Below, in pieces: positions 55,128 through 64,000 of a stretch of 64,000 bases of DNA (its first letter is position 1; the number at the start of each line of letters is the position of its first letter). Under the pieces are notes generated by a model. That model was not told the origin of the DNA, searched no databases, and saw nothing but the letters and a program-made list of their open reading frames with translations. Made by a program: the position numbers and the translations under genes. Source of the DNA: Rheum nobile (taxonomy: Eukaryota > Streptophyta > Magnoliopsida > Caryophyllales > Polygonaceae); contig WOAB01000593.1 in assembly GCA_027886185.1 (NCBI GenBank), forward strand, positions 459,001-523,000, read 5' to 3'.

Positions 55128-55590
55128 GAAGGGGGAAACAGTTCTCAAGAGCAGTTACTCCTTCTCAGAAGAAAATCGCTCGGCTACTCTCTCTCTCTCC
55201 TTCCAAGAAAGAAACTAACCAAGGCAATAATTGCCCCTGGAAACCCCCCCTCTTTCTCTCTCTCCTAATAAAGAAAAACCATCAGAATCCGCACTGTGAT
55301 TAGATTGAAGCGACTAAGCCCCATTAAAAGCAGGAAATAGAAAGTCAAAACAGGGAAAGAAAAGCTCAGAAAAAAGAATGATTACTGAGGCCACCAGCAA
55401 AATCTAAATCACATTTAAGGCCAGATCTCAAAAGGCCAAACGCGAGCAGAAAACAACGAACAAAAGCAACAAGCAAAAGCTAAAAGTACGCACGCGAACC
55501 ACGAGAGCAAGAGAAGCATTAATAAAAGTAAGCGCCTGCCATACAAGTGTTCGCAGAAGTGCAGACAAACGAGTACCTTACAGACATTAG
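55128..55590 (+). other. Tat 3' region, third part
   Basis: A-rich, with CT-rich patches at 55180-55265. No gene recognised on either strand. The last five bases, attag (55586-55590), would be the ATH-3 target duplication. Confidence 0.45.
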
Positions 55591-56951
55591 TGATAGGTGT
55601 CATTTCATGCACCTTTACTAGCAATTATTAGCATTATTTAAAGGAGTTTATGACTAGATTTGAGGTTAAGTCTGTAATCCAGAAGATGTGGAGAGAATTG
55701 AAGATATCCAGGAATTTACAGCTTAATGAAGGATGGAGAAGATGAAGATGGATGAGGATCCGCTTGAAGACTAATTGGAGAAGGCTACCAACACTTGGTA
55801 GTATGGAAGAGCGGAAGAGAAGAAGTGAAGAGTTGAAGAAAGGAGAGGGCGGGTGTCACCGCCCCGCGCCAGACTCCACCACGACCCTGCGGTGGGTCTT
55901 AGAGAAGGAAGCTGGTCTCGCCAGAAGACAGCCGACGCTCCGCGGTGGAAGTCACCGCCCCGCGGTGGGCACGTAACGCCTCGCGGCCAGCGAAGACATT
56001 ATTTCCTTATTTTGCATTTTCGGATTTCCCATTTTTATTTTATTTTATTTCCTTTACTATTTTCGTTAGGTTTAGCTTATTTCCCCTAAGCCTATAAAAG
56101 ACCTCTTTCCAGGTCTTGAGGAGAGACACTTTTTATTATCATCGTAGTTTTCTTTTCTCAATTAGGGTTTCAGTTTGCATCTCAATGGAGCACTAATTTC
56201 CCCTTGTTCTACTAGACGTTTGAAGCAATACAGTTGATTTGTTTGTGAGATTTCTATTCCTTGTTCTTATTCTTATATGTGTTGGTTTAATTCTCTTGAT
56301 ATTATTGAATATTGATTTATCGTTATTCTTCTTAGCCTGATCAACTAGGTTGAGTAATATTTATCAAATTGCTAGGATTTGCATATAGTGGAATACGAGT
56401 GCATATCTAGTAGCAAACACAATTGTTGCATATAGTGAAATACGAGTGTGCAATTGTGAGAGAGAATTATTTGCATGTTGAATAGTAAGGTTTTCTTCTA
56501 TTTGCATGTATCCTATACCCTTGTATGAATCCTATTGCTTTATTAGTGGTAAGGTTTTCTTCCATTGATATTGTAGTAAGTACTATCAACAACTGTCTGA
56601 ATTGGTAGTTATTTACGATCAGGGTAGGAACAACCATAAGAATAGTTAAAGAACTTGGATTTAATAGATTTCATTGATCAAATTACATATCTGTATTGTG
56701 GATCTCGTTCTAGTGGAACTACTTTCCCCAAATCATATTCTCAATCAACTAAAGTTGTTTACTTTACTCTGTTTGATAACCAAAACCCCCATTCCTTGTT
56801 ACTTGTTGATTATAATTGCATACTTCATCAGATCTTCCCTATGGGTTCGACCCTTACTTGCTTGCTATACATCTGTTTAGTAGGTTTGTTAGGACTTTTA
56901 CTTTGATTAGGCCATTCAACGATATTTGCATTGCATATTTCGGCCACGTCA
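55591..56951 (+). repeat. ATH-3 5' LTR
   Basis: Starts TGATAGGTGTCATTTCATGC, as in the solo LTR at 34181 (reverse). TATAAAA at 56093-56099. Palindromes include CACCGC-CCC-GCGGTG near 55949-55963. Ends before the primer site with GCCACGTCA. Confidence 0.85.
56093..56099 (+). promoter_or_regulatory. TATA box of the ATH-3 LTR
   Basis: TATAAAA about 500 bases into the LTR, followed after about 30 bases by the presumed RNA start. Confidence 0.6.
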
Positions 56952-56954
56952 AAT

Positions 56955-56972
56955 TGGCGCCGTTGCCGGGGA
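56955..56972 (+). promoter_or_regulatory. ATH-3 primer-binding site (tRNA-Asp type)
   Basis: TGGCGCCGTTGCCGGGGA, three bases after the 5' LTR. Confidence 0.88.
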
Positions 56973-57026
56973 AGTTTTCTGTTTTGTTGTGTGTTTTTGT
57001 GATTGACTTTGGTGGAGACCTATCTT

Positions 57027-58763
57027 ATGGTCGACACTCGTAGTACTGACTCTCCTCTAGCTATTTTTGATCCAGAAATTGACAGATCATTCCGTGCGAA
57101 CCTACGCGATCAAAGAGAAGAAGAAGCAGAGGTTGAAATAGTTGAGACAGTTGAGATAACTGAGCCAGTTGACATTCCTCCTGCTGCAATGGCCGAAACT
57201 CTGAGAGAGCTGACTGAACCAAACATTGGGGCACAACCCCCCTTGGCTGTCGTCATTCCTGCACTTGACGAAGGGGTGAACTTTGAGCTGAAATCTGGAG
57301 TTGTTGCTTATCTCCCGAAATTCCATGGTTTGAGTGGAGAGGACCCGATATCTCATCTGGGTAAATTCCATAATGTCTGCATGACTATGAAGCCAAGGAA
57401 TGTGACGGAGGATCAAATCAAGATGAGAGCCTTTGGTTTTTCTTTGCTAGACTCTGCTAGCGACTAGTATTATCACTTGCCGCCAAGGACCATAAATACC
57501 TGGACTAAACTGCACAAGGCGTTTCTTGATAAGTACTTCCCAACAAAGAAGGCGAATGCTTTGAAAAAGGCAATTGCTAACATTGAGCAGGGTGCTGATG
57601 AGATGCTATATGACTATCTTGAGCAGTACAAGAGGCTTTGCTCTAGCTGCCCGTTCCACGGATACGCCAAGCAGGATCTTGTTCTCTACTTACACAATGG
57701 CATGCTCGATCAAGAGAGAAGGATGGTTGACACTGCATGCGGTGGGAGCATTCTTAATCTGACACTGGACGCAGCCATGGAAAGATTTCAGGAGATGAGT
57801 GAGAGTACCAGGAGCTTTGGTAAGACATACCAGAGAAAAGTAGTCAATGTTGTGACTCCTGCAAGACCTAGCCCTGTGCTGAATGAGTTAGCTGAGTTGA
57901 AGGACATGGTGAAGAGAATGGCAAACCAAAACACTCCTCAATAAGTCAAAGCATGTGGGATTTGATGTGATCAATTCCACCCTACTGATGCTTGTTCTCA
58001 GCTACAGGAAGAAGGTACTGCTGAAGTAAATGATGTAGGAGGTTACGGACCCCCGAGACCGCGTTTTGATGGACAACCCAACTACAATCCGAGAGGGCGA
58101 GACCACCCGGGTTTCAGATGGAGCGACCCACAAGGTGGTCAACAGCCATTACAATAGTAATACCAGCAGAGAGCCCCATACCAACAGAGGCCCCAAGGCC
58201 AATATACTTCTGCTACTACTGAAGAGATGCTCAAGACCTTGACCCAGCACTTCGCCACTCATGTTCAGACTACAGAATCAAGCATAAAGAATATGGAGAG
58301 GCAGATTGGCCAACTGGCTGATGTTGTCACCAAGATTGACCAAAGGACATCAAATTCCTTGCCATCTCAGACTACAGTGAATCCGAGGGAAAATGTGAGT
58401 GCCATTACCCTCCGAAGCGAAAAGCAACTGGTCGTTCCTCCTAGTGCTGAAAAGGAGAACGAATATGAGATGGAGAAAATCGTCGACCGCCCCGCGTCAC
58501 CTCTCACCGCGACCCGACGGTACGTTGGATCTGAGGCCAGTAAAGAAGCATACATGTCACCGCCCCGCGGAGACACTGACCATGACCTGGCGGTGAGCCT
58601 CAGTAATCCCTCCTCACACCCACCGCCCCGCGGCGATGACCACCGCGATCCGGCATCCAAAATCCCAGCTCCACCGATGAGGTTTGTGTTGATACTTATG
58701 TCTGTCCGGTCTTTCCCCCTCTTGGTTCCGAGAAACCACCAACACCTTTTCCCGAGGCGCTAA
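57027..58763 (+). pseudogene. gag: Athila-type Gag (ATH-3), several stops
   Basis: ATG 57027 (MVDTRSTD). Same domain order as ATH-1 gag: capsid-type region with WTKLHKAFLDKYFP and LCSSCPFHGY, zinc knuckle, Q/P-rich stretch, coiled region TEEMLKTLTQHFATHV. Stops: TAG 57465 (in place of Trp in ATH-1), TAA 57942, TGA 57963 (inside the zinc knuckle), and TAG-TAA near 58155 in a Gln-rich stretch. A frameshift near 58660 leads to the protease frame. Nearly all fit C-to-T change, as in methylated DNA. Confidence 0.87.
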
Positions 58764-59809
58764 AGGCTAGAAGGGTCACCGACGACAATGATCTTTTCGA
58801 GACATTCCAAAACTGTAAAGTGAACATCCCTCTTCTTAAGCTTATTAAGACTATCCCTCGATATGCTAAGTTTTTGAAGGAGTTGTGCACCGTTAAAAGG
58901 ACACAAAAGCTGAAGGTCCAGAAGAAGGTTCCGGTTGGTGAGCATGCCTCTGCAGAATTTCAAAGGTGTTTGTCTGAGAAGTGCAAGGATCCAGGTACGT
59001 TTACTATTCCTATTGCTATAGGTGAGCATCGATTTGAGAAGGCCTTGTTAGACTTGGGTGCCTCTATTAATGTTGTGCCTTACTCATTGACTGAAGCTTT
59101 AGGAGTAGGACCTTTGCATGATACTAATATTGTGATTCAACTTGCTGATGGTTCTTGTGTGCCCCCTAAGGGTATTGTGGAGGATATTCTTGTTAAGATA
59201 GGTCCCTTAATTTTCCCTGCTGATTTCTTCGTTATGGATATGGAATATGATGAGCAGTTTGCTCCTGTTATGTTAGGTCGACCTTTTATGAAAACATCCA
59301 TGACGAAGATTGATGTGGATAGTGGTACTTTGACTATGGAATTCGATGGAGTAATTTTTTAGCATAATATTCATAAGGTCAACTCCATTGAATTGCCCTC
59401 CCTTTGCTGCATTAGTGATATTGATAATCATATTCAGGAAAATGTTAAAACTAGTGTAGTAGAGACTATAGTTGAATACTCTGCTATTGTTGAACCTATT
59501 GATTTGCATGAGCGTGATGTCTTACTTGATGACATAGGAGAGTCCATTCCCTCTATTTTGGGCACTTGCCCCCCTGCACTAACCATACAAGGCAGTAAGC
59601 CTTCATCTAGTGTCGTGTAGCATGATCAGGTCAAGCCTTATCGGCCCCCACATCGCTCTAAGTATGGGGGAGCTGCTCCAAAGGAAGCAATTATGGAGTC
59701 ATTGGCCAAGAGGGAGCATGGTCTAAGGTTCAAGCCTTTCCATGGAAGGTTCCAACAGGAGGAGACAAGTAGAAGGATTCCGAGGGGATCCTGTTCTAGG
59801 TGGTAATTA
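58764..59809 (+). pseudogene. Athila-type protease and spacer (ATH-3)
   Basis: Open 58820-59362. Active site LLDLGASINVVPYS, then IQLADGSCVPPKGIVEDI and PVMLGRPFMKTSMTKID. Stop TAG at 59360, and the spacer is open again to 59620; a basic block KREHGLRFKPFHGRF near the end matches ATH-1. As in ATH-1, no reverse transcriptase follows. Confidence 0.82.
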
Positions 59810-59818
59810 ATTCGAAGT

Positions 59819-59867
59819 ACGTCGAGCCAACGACGTTAACTAAGGCGCTGTCCGGGAGGCAACCCGG
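59819..59867 (+). other. ATH-3 twin hairpins with complementary loops
   Basis: ACGTCG-AGCCAA-CGACGT (59819-59836) and CCGGG-AGGCAA-CCCGG (59852-59867). Relative to ATH-1 each stem has one fully compensated base pair (T-A to C-G), with the loops unchanged. Confidence 0.7.
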
Positions 59868-60588
59868 TGTAGTTTTTCCTTGATTTTTCTTTCTCTTCGA
59901 TTAATTTCGTAGTTTCTTTGGCTTTGTTTCGTTCTCCTGTCACTAACATTTCAGGTACGAAAGTAAATGGAGAGGAGACGGTTTTCCCAGTTTGTTCACC
60001 ACGTCCCGGTGACAATTCCGCCGCCCCGCGGTAGAGTCCACCGCCTTGCGGTGAATTTCTGGTCTACTTTCTCAACCCCGCAAAAAAAAAGTTGTGGTAA
60101 ATAAGGATTTGACGGATTAGGCTCCTTTTGGCCCATTTTCCTCTTTGGGCCATGTACATAACCGGCCCCATCACCCTTTTTCCTATTCCCTTTCCCTAAC
60201 CTAGCCTCCACTCTCACAAACACTCCATACCCAACCCCCTCTCAAGCTCTCCCAAGCCAATTCACCATTTTCCTACCAAACCCTCATGTTCTAAGTCCGA
60301 ATTTAGCCTCCAATTTCATTAACCTAGAGTTTCTTTGCCCCAATTTGGAGTTTAGCCTCACAAAAGAGCCAAACACAAAATCCCAACGCCTCGCGTCGCC
60401 CACCACCGCGTCGCCAGCCACCGCCCGACGGCGACCCCCACCGCGACCCGGCGTGAAGTCCCAGTTATCTCACCGCGACCCGGCGACACATCCACCGCCC
60501 CTCGGCGAGATTACCAGGCAGTGTTTTTCACTCATTTTGTAAGTCCTCTTTGGTCGCCTTTTGTTTTGAGCATCCCAATTCATTACTT
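59868..60588 (+). other. ATH-3 spacer before the env-like frame
   Basis: No gene. Contains palindromic strings at 60018-60060 (CCGCCCCGCGG type) and a dense GC-rich group at 60385-60515. CT-rich around 60180-60260. Confidence 0.5.
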
Positions 60589-61638
60589 ATGGCACCTAGA
60601 GGTAGGAAGCAGGACGCTACGAGGGAGGAGAATGAGGTGTATAACATTGTGAAGGAGAGGAAGGTGTTGGCTACTAAGTTCTTTGACAAGCCGACATTGC
60701 TTGAGTTTGGTATGTTGGAGTGTGTATCTCTTTGTTTAGCAGAGTGTGGCCTGGGGACTTTCCTGAATAAGTCCATTGATGCTTACCCGGAGCTGTGCTA
60801 CCAGTTCATTGCCTCTTGTAAGAGGTATTCTGATGGTTCCACCGATAAGAGGTTGACGAAGATCACATTCAAGTATAACGGTCGTGAGTATGCTTTGTCT
60901 GCTGGTAAGATTTGTGATGCCCTGGGCATTACAAAGGAGCCATCCGATGGGTGGTCTGGTGGTCTGGCTGAGGAGGATATGATGGAGTTTTGGGAGGCGG
61001 CCACGAATAGGAAGTTCAAGAAGGGTCAGGAGGTGAATTCGAGGTTGGTGAACCCTTGCTTAAGGTTGATCCATAAGGTGTTGATGAGAGATTTCTTTGG
61101 CCATGCTGATGATGGTAAGGTCCCTCTGAAGGATTTCCGTTGGATTTTTAGCATCCTGTCTTGTGTCACGTACACCCCGTGTTGGGCTAGTCTTTTTCTG
61201 AGTTCCTTGAAGAGGATTCGAGTTGGTGAGCCACGTGATATTTGTGGGGGTGGTCTGATCACCCTTCTTTGTGCTGAGATTATTGCTACTGATCGTCTTC
61301 CTCGACCTGTTGCTCATGCGGTGTATGACAAGGCGCACATGAGAGTGTGCTCGATGCTGAAGCCATTGGGCAGGGGTGGTGATTTAGTTTGGTCTTCATA
61401 TGATGGTCATTTTCTGCATCTTCCTCGGGTTTTTACTTACTCCTCTTCATTTGAGGGATGGTGGATTCCCAGTGATGGAGGAAATAAGGCTGCTGCTACC
61501 CCTGCTGCTGCTCCTTCTGGTCCGTTTGGAGAGAGCCCTAGTGCTGGTGTTGGTGCTGCTAATTCTGTGGGTCAGGATACTCCTTTGCCTACCCAGTTTG
61601 ATGCGCCTTCGTCTTCTTATGGTCCTGCAACACCTTAG
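60589..61638 (+). CDS. Athila ORF1-like protein in the env position (ATH-3)
   Basis: ATG 60589 (MAPRGRKQDATREENEVY) chosen over the upstream open stretch because the protein becomes structured there; 349 codons. The core (about residues 20-240) has the feel of the 'ATHILA ORF-1 / putative plant transposon protein' families: LLEFGMLECVSLCLAECGLG, ITFKYNGREYALSAGKICDA, a long helical middle, RPVAHAVYDKAHMRVCSM. The last 80 residues are Ala/Pro/Ser-rich. A TAG at 61636 is followed in the same frame by 64 more codons to 61830 (coiled DERLDTMDAQMRDYFG and a Pro run), so the original protein was longer. Function of this family is unknown; no signal peptide or clear membrane span is visible. Confidence 0.65.
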   Translation: MAPRGRKQDATREENEVYNIVKERKVLATKFFDKPTLLEFGMLECVSLCLAECGLGTFLNKSIDAYPELCYQFIASCKRYSDGSTDKRLTKITFKYNGREYALSAGKICDALGITKEPSDGWSGGLAEEDMMEFWEAATNRKFKKGQEVNSRLVNPCLRLIHKVLMRDFFGHADDGKVPLKDFRWIFSILSCVTYTPCWASLFLSSLKRIRVGEPRDICGGGLITLLCAEIIATDRLPRPVAHAVYDKAHMRVCSMLKPLGRGGDLVWSSYDGHFLHLPRVFTYSSSFEGWWIPSDGGNKAAATPAAAPSGPFGESPSAGVGAANSVGQDTPLPTQFDAPSSSYGPATP

Positions 61639-61830
61639 CAGGAGTTGTACGCAAGGTTTGATGCATTCTCGGTGCAGCAGACTCATTGGAACACCCGAGT
61701 AGAGACCGGTCTGCAGACTTGGCAGACCCAGTTCCGTGCGGATATAGATGAGCGTCTGGACACTATGGACGCTCAAATGAGGGACTACTTTGGGAGGTTC
61801 CCACCACCACCACCATCCGGCCCACAGTGA
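61639..61830 (+). pseudogene. C-terminal extension of the Athila ORF1-like protein after a TAG
   Basis: In frame with the preceding gene. It encodes a charged helical stretch (NTRVETGLQTWQTQFRADID) and ends PPPPPSGPQ. The protein plausibly continued here before the TAG arose, or the stop is read through. Confidence 0.6.
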
Positions 61831-61873
61831 GTTTACTTCTCCTTCCCCTATTTCATTTGTTGTTCTCTTTTCT

Positions 61874-61911
61874 ACATTGAGGACAATGTTTGGTTTAAGT
61901 ATGGGGGAGGG
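61874..61911 (+). promoter_or_regulatory. ATH-3 internal AGGA hairpin and purine tract
   Basis: ACATTG-AGGA-CAATGT (61874-61889), then tggtttaagtat and GGGGGAGGG at 61903. GGGGGA begins 14 bases after CAATG, as in ATH-1. Confidence 0.7.
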
Positions 61912-62040
61912 ATTTAGACTGTGCTATATATCTAGCTAGTGTATATAGCTTTGTGTTCTGTAATTTCCATTCAAGTATTGATTTCAAAAAAAAATCGAAA
62001 AAGCCAAAAAGATGTGAAAAAGGCAATCAAAATCTTGGGA

Positions 62041-62193
62041 TGAGCTGAAAACCCGAAAGGGCGGTTCAGGTAAGAAGCAGATAGTCCGACTGGTATAGAC
62101 CGATGCAAAAATGGACTGGAGTGATACGAGTATATGTGAGATATCTAGCAAAATGAAATGAGTGGCTAGGTGAAAACCCGAGAGGGCGCTTGG
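62041..62193 (+). other. ATH-3 GNRA-tetraloop hairpins
   Basis: Alpha 62041-62068: TGAGCTG/CGGTTCA, AAAA bulge, CCC-GAAA-GGG. Beta 62166-62193: CTAGGTG/CGCTTGG, AAAA bulge, CCC-GAGA-GGG. Both stems are 7 bp counting GU pairs. Confidence 0.72.
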
Positions 62194-62257
62194 GAAAAAT
62201 GAGCGTAAAGAAAAAAGAGTGATTTTAGGATCATTCTAGAGGTTGGCGTCATAAGAA

Positions 62258-64000
62258 TGTAATATCCCTCATTTTATAGGGATATTTTGGAATTTTTCCA
62301 ACTCTCGTATTACAAGTCGGATTAATTTCAGAGAAGTTCAGACATTCGGTAATATGTTTGATCTCTGTAATATTTTTTCCGAGTAATATAAAATACAGTT
62401 AACATGTGTTCAAGGTTAAATAGTCGTTCGTGTACGAATATATTTAACCCGGGGTTAAGAAGATTAACCCAAGATTTAAAATGGACAAGAGGGTGAAAAA
62501 TGGCCTTGACCGCACCCCGCGGTCAAGTGGCCGCACCCGCGGCGAAGGCCAAATTTGGAGGCGGCAACAGAGTCGCCACCGCACCCAGCGGCCATGCCAC
62601 CGCACCCCGCGGTGCAAGCCATCTTCGTCGCGATAAGATTTCTGAAAATCTTATCCTTGGCCGAGCAAGTTGCTCCACTTGTTGTTCCCTTGTTCCCAGC
62701 TGGTCTCCTTGCTTGTCCCCTCTGAGGAAGCTCACTTATGGGCTATAAAAGGGGGTTGAATTCAGAAGTCAAAGGGCACTTCACCTTCCTCCTCTGTTTT
62801 CTCCATTGAAGCACCAAGCTTTGAGCTTTGTTGTGAAGGTGTTCAAATCCCTTTGAGTGTTGGAAAAGGTACTCCTAAGTGGTATTCAAAGGCCTAAGGT
62901 GTTGGGAGATCAAACCAAGCACGAATCAAAGTCGAACAAATTGATTTGGGTGAGTTCTCCATCGAAAATCTGTCACGACCTTCGCCACTGTAACCTGGCC
63001 GCACCCGCGGCAGAGGCTCCACCGCACCCGCGGCAGAGGCTCCACCGCACCCGCGGCGAGCCTTGTCCGAGTGTTTGTTCTTGGGTGTTTGGCTTGAGGC
63101 GAGGCTTGATTCCTTTGATTATTTTCCTATTCTTTTAGATTCAATTATGTAGATATTGAATCTAACTTAGGATTTCTTTATGGGTCGATCCGAAGGAATC
63201 TGTGTTGCCAGATCTGTCCCTGTTTCGAGCCCGAAAATCCCATCGTCGTCTTTAAGCTTCTGCGGATCTAAGGCAAGTGGCGGTTCGCTCTTGCTCATCA
63301 TTCCATATTTTAATTAATTATCAATTGTTTAGTTGTTAATTAATTTGGGATGATTTACTGATTTATTGTTCGTTGGGAATAGCTTTGTTAATAATTGATT
63401 AAAATATGATATTATAATAGGTTGTATATCTGCTAGAACAACATTATTATAGATATAATTGATTAAAAGATGATATTATACTAGGTTGTATATCTGCTAG
63501 AACGACGCTAGTATAAATATGTGTTTATGATGTTGGCCATGTTGGCTTGGATGTGGACTATTACTGTGTTGAACTGTTAGTTAGCACGAGTATTCGTAGG
63601 AACGCTTGGACTTTGCGAGGTCCATTCGTTTCTTTATAACTTGGCAAATAACAGGGCGATCAAGACCATATGCCAAACTTTCTAGTCATGACCAACCGAG
63701 ATGTGGATATAGAGGCTTGGACTCTGCGATGTGGATATAAAAGCTTATAACGTGATGTGAGTTTTGGAATTAAATAAGATAAGTTCTGTTAGTCGCACAT
63801 AATTAATATACCTTCGGCGAGTAGTGCAGCTAGACGATAGTGCAGCTAGGAAAACTTGTCTTAACCTTTAAATCGCTCGTATGCGATACTGTGATTCTGT
63901 GATTAATTAAGTTTCCCAACATTTGTCATATTTACGATAAGACTCATTTCCTTGGGAGTCTTCTCTTCAGTGCATATGTTATTTGATACTCATTCAGGGA
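62258..64000 (+). repeat. Tekay LTR (start; continues beyond the window)
   Basis: Begins TGTAATATCCCTC inside ATH-3; the five bases before it, aagaa, would be the target duplication. TATAAAA at 62744-62750. Palindromes at 62506-62526 (TTGACCGC-ACCCC-GCGGTCAA) and 62530-62543, and a tandem of three near 63000-63058. It is of the same subfamily as 26774-31034 (there reversed). The LTR end is not reached. Confidence 0.85.
62744..62750 (+). promoter_or_regulatory. TATA box of the right-hand Tekay LTR
   Basis: TATAAAA followed by a G-rich then pyrimidine-rich leader, matching the position in the LTR at 15577. Confidence 0.55.

Larger units (their letters stand above)
55591..64000 (+). mobile_element. 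ATH-3: Athila element with env-like frame, 3' part beyond the window
   Basis: 5' LTR, tRNA-Asp primer site, damaged gag and protease, an Athila ORF1 / env-position frame, and the same 3' structural modules as ATH-1. There is no reverse transcriptase or integrase between protease and the env-like frame. A Tekay LTR interrupts it at 62258, so its terminal purine tract and 3' LTR are not seen. Confidence 0.85.

Overview
The window is nuclear DNA of a flowering plant and consists almost wholly of nested transposable elements. The Ty3/Gypsy lineages recognised (Tekay and CRM chromoviruses, Athila, Tat), the LINE 3' ends with RNase H, a MULE and a CACTA end are all land-plant types. A eudicot is my guess; the species cannot be read from the sequence. 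I see no intact host gene, tRNA, rRNA or CRISPR array. A CRM element and the depth of nesting suggest pericentromeric or centromeric heterochromatin (inference).

Layout. 1-12051: a non-coding LARD-type LTR element (minus strand) sits inside the pol gene of a Tekay element and is itself split by a complete 7.0-kb Athila-like element, ATH-1 (4395-11406, target duplication ctagc). 12052-17494: rest of the Tekay pol pseudogene and its 3' LTR. 17495-19136: an Athila-type LTR fragment and a probable Copia LTR remnant. 19137-21102: a MULE (9-bp target duplication) holding a truncated LINE (its own 9-bp duplication) and cargo-like sequence. 21425-25172: a CACTA end split by a second LINE (18-bp duplication) and by a solo Tekay LTR (duplication ccatt). 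25173-40474: a CRM element (duplication gttag) carrying a Tekay LTR with an internal 1.7-kb duplication, a solo Athila LTR, and two tandem pol copies joined by a snap-back palindrome. 41055 to beyond the window: a Tat/Ogre-type element, interrupted by ATH-2 (44420-50289, minus) and ATH-3 (from 55591), the latter hit by another Tekay LTR at 62258.

How the parts relate. No element here has an intact full gag-pol. ATH-1 and ATH-2 keep LTRs, a tRNA-Asp-type primer site and purine tracts but lack reverse transcriptase and integrase, so they would depend on an autonomous Athila elsewhere. What the Athila-type elements do preserve is a set of small RNA-structure candidates supported by compensatory changes between copies: a hairpin pair with complementary loops after gag-pro, two GNRA-tetraloop hairpins, and an AGGA-loop hairpin placed a fixed distance before both an internal and the terminal purine tract (shared by the otherwise non-coding LARD). 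A family of micro-palindromes of the form CCGC-ACCC-GCGG is scattered over LTRs of unrelated lineages and inside gag coding sequence. The Tat element adds an array of seven covarying hairpins and a short antisense reading frame with its own TATA box. I regard these as the candidates for an undescribed system.
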